Shown here in pieces: positions 5,255 to 5,326 of a stretch of DNA of 5,326 bases (its first letter is position 1; each line of letters starts with the position of its first letter). This DNA comes from Flavisolibacter sp. (GTDB lineage Bacteria; Bacteroidota; Bacteroidia; Chitinophagales; Chitinophagaceae). The stretch is taken from the NCBI GenBank assembly GCA_017745135.1, contig JAGIAB010000237.1, positions 1 through 5,326 of the forward strand, given 5' to 3'. The notes below the pieces were generated by a model, which worked only from the letters and a program-made list of their open reading frames with translations, was not told where the DNA came from and did not search any database. A program made the position numbers and the translations under genes.

Positions 5255-5326
5255 CTACCATCCCAACACCCAGGCAAAAACCAACGGAGCAACAATTGTT
5301 GCATCACTTTCAATAATGTACTTCGG
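5255..5326 (-). CDS. C-terminal end of a deoxyhypusine-synthase-like protein (partial)
   Basis: Only the last 23 codons and a TAG stop are visible, read leftwards from the right edge. The peptide begins PKYIIESD and contains SDATIVAPLVFAWVL. This aligns by eye with the C-terminus of deoxyhypusine synthases, where a D-A/S-T/S-I/L-V-x-P-L pattern precedes the final helix. Eukaryotic and archaeal deoxyhypusine synthase transfers an aminobutyl group from spermidine to eIF5A. Bacterial relatives, common in Bacteroidota, are thought to act in polyamine metabolism, for example making homospermidine, because bacteria lack eIF5A. The NAD- and spermidine-binding parts lie outside the window, so the reaction cannot be judged. 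The terminator at 5174-5204 ends this gene. The family call rests on a very short segment. Confidence 0.6.
   Translation of the reverse strand, partial: PKYIIESDATIVAPLVFAWVLGW

Noticed and set aside
1..5326. CRISPR array, insertion sequence or transposase
   Set aside because: No regularly spaced repeats, no transposase-like protein and no terminal inverted repeats bounding a coding unit were seen.

Overview
The window looks like an ordinary chromosomal stretch of a Bacteroidota bacterium, most likely close to Chitinophagaceae. The reasons are moderate-to-low GC, A-rich translation starts without consistent Shine-Dalgarno sites, several matches to the Bacteroidota promoter pattern (TTG or TTTG, then TAnnTTTG), and the protein set: a Pycsar-effector-like membrane domain, a fused KorA-type 2-oxoacid:ferredoxin oxidoreductase subunit, an AIM24-family protein and a deoxyhypusine-synthase-like C-terminus. 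The lineage is inferred from protein character, not from a search.

Layout. Positions 2-511 (+) hold the C-terminal membrane domain of a protein that starts left of the window. Positions 512-725 hold a GC-rich three-hairpin intergenic element (517-604) and then a bidirectional terminator (674-704) shared with the convergent korA. Positions 726-2594 (-) are korA, a single fused gamma+alpha subunit with no korB beside it. Positions 2595-2840 contain a probable korA promoter and a frameshifted candidate small membrane peptide (2658-2779, -). Positions 2841-3092 (-) encode a small basic protein of unknown function. A divergent gap with a likely promoter leads to an AIM24/TIGR00266-family gene (3234-4037, +), closed by a clear intrinsic terminator. 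Positions 4222-4818 (+) encode an unrecognised three-helix membrane protein whose flanks look unlike the rest of the window. Positions 4819-5173 carry no convincing gene but several stem-loops, including a 12-bp helix that is continuous only in plus-strand RNA. A bidirectional terminator (5174-5204) ends that stretch and also serves the minus-strand deoxyhypusine-synthase-like gene, whose last 23 codons enter from the right edge.

The genes do not form one pathway. Strand switches and a terminator after most genes point to independent, single-gene transcription units: central carbon metabolism (KorA), an AIM24 protein, a possibly defence-related effector domain at the left edge, and a lone membrane protein. 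No complete new system can be demonstrated here. The best leads are the left-edge PycTM-like domain (its partners would lie outside the window), the structured non-coding stretch at 4819-5205, and the frameshifted membrane peptide ahead of korA.
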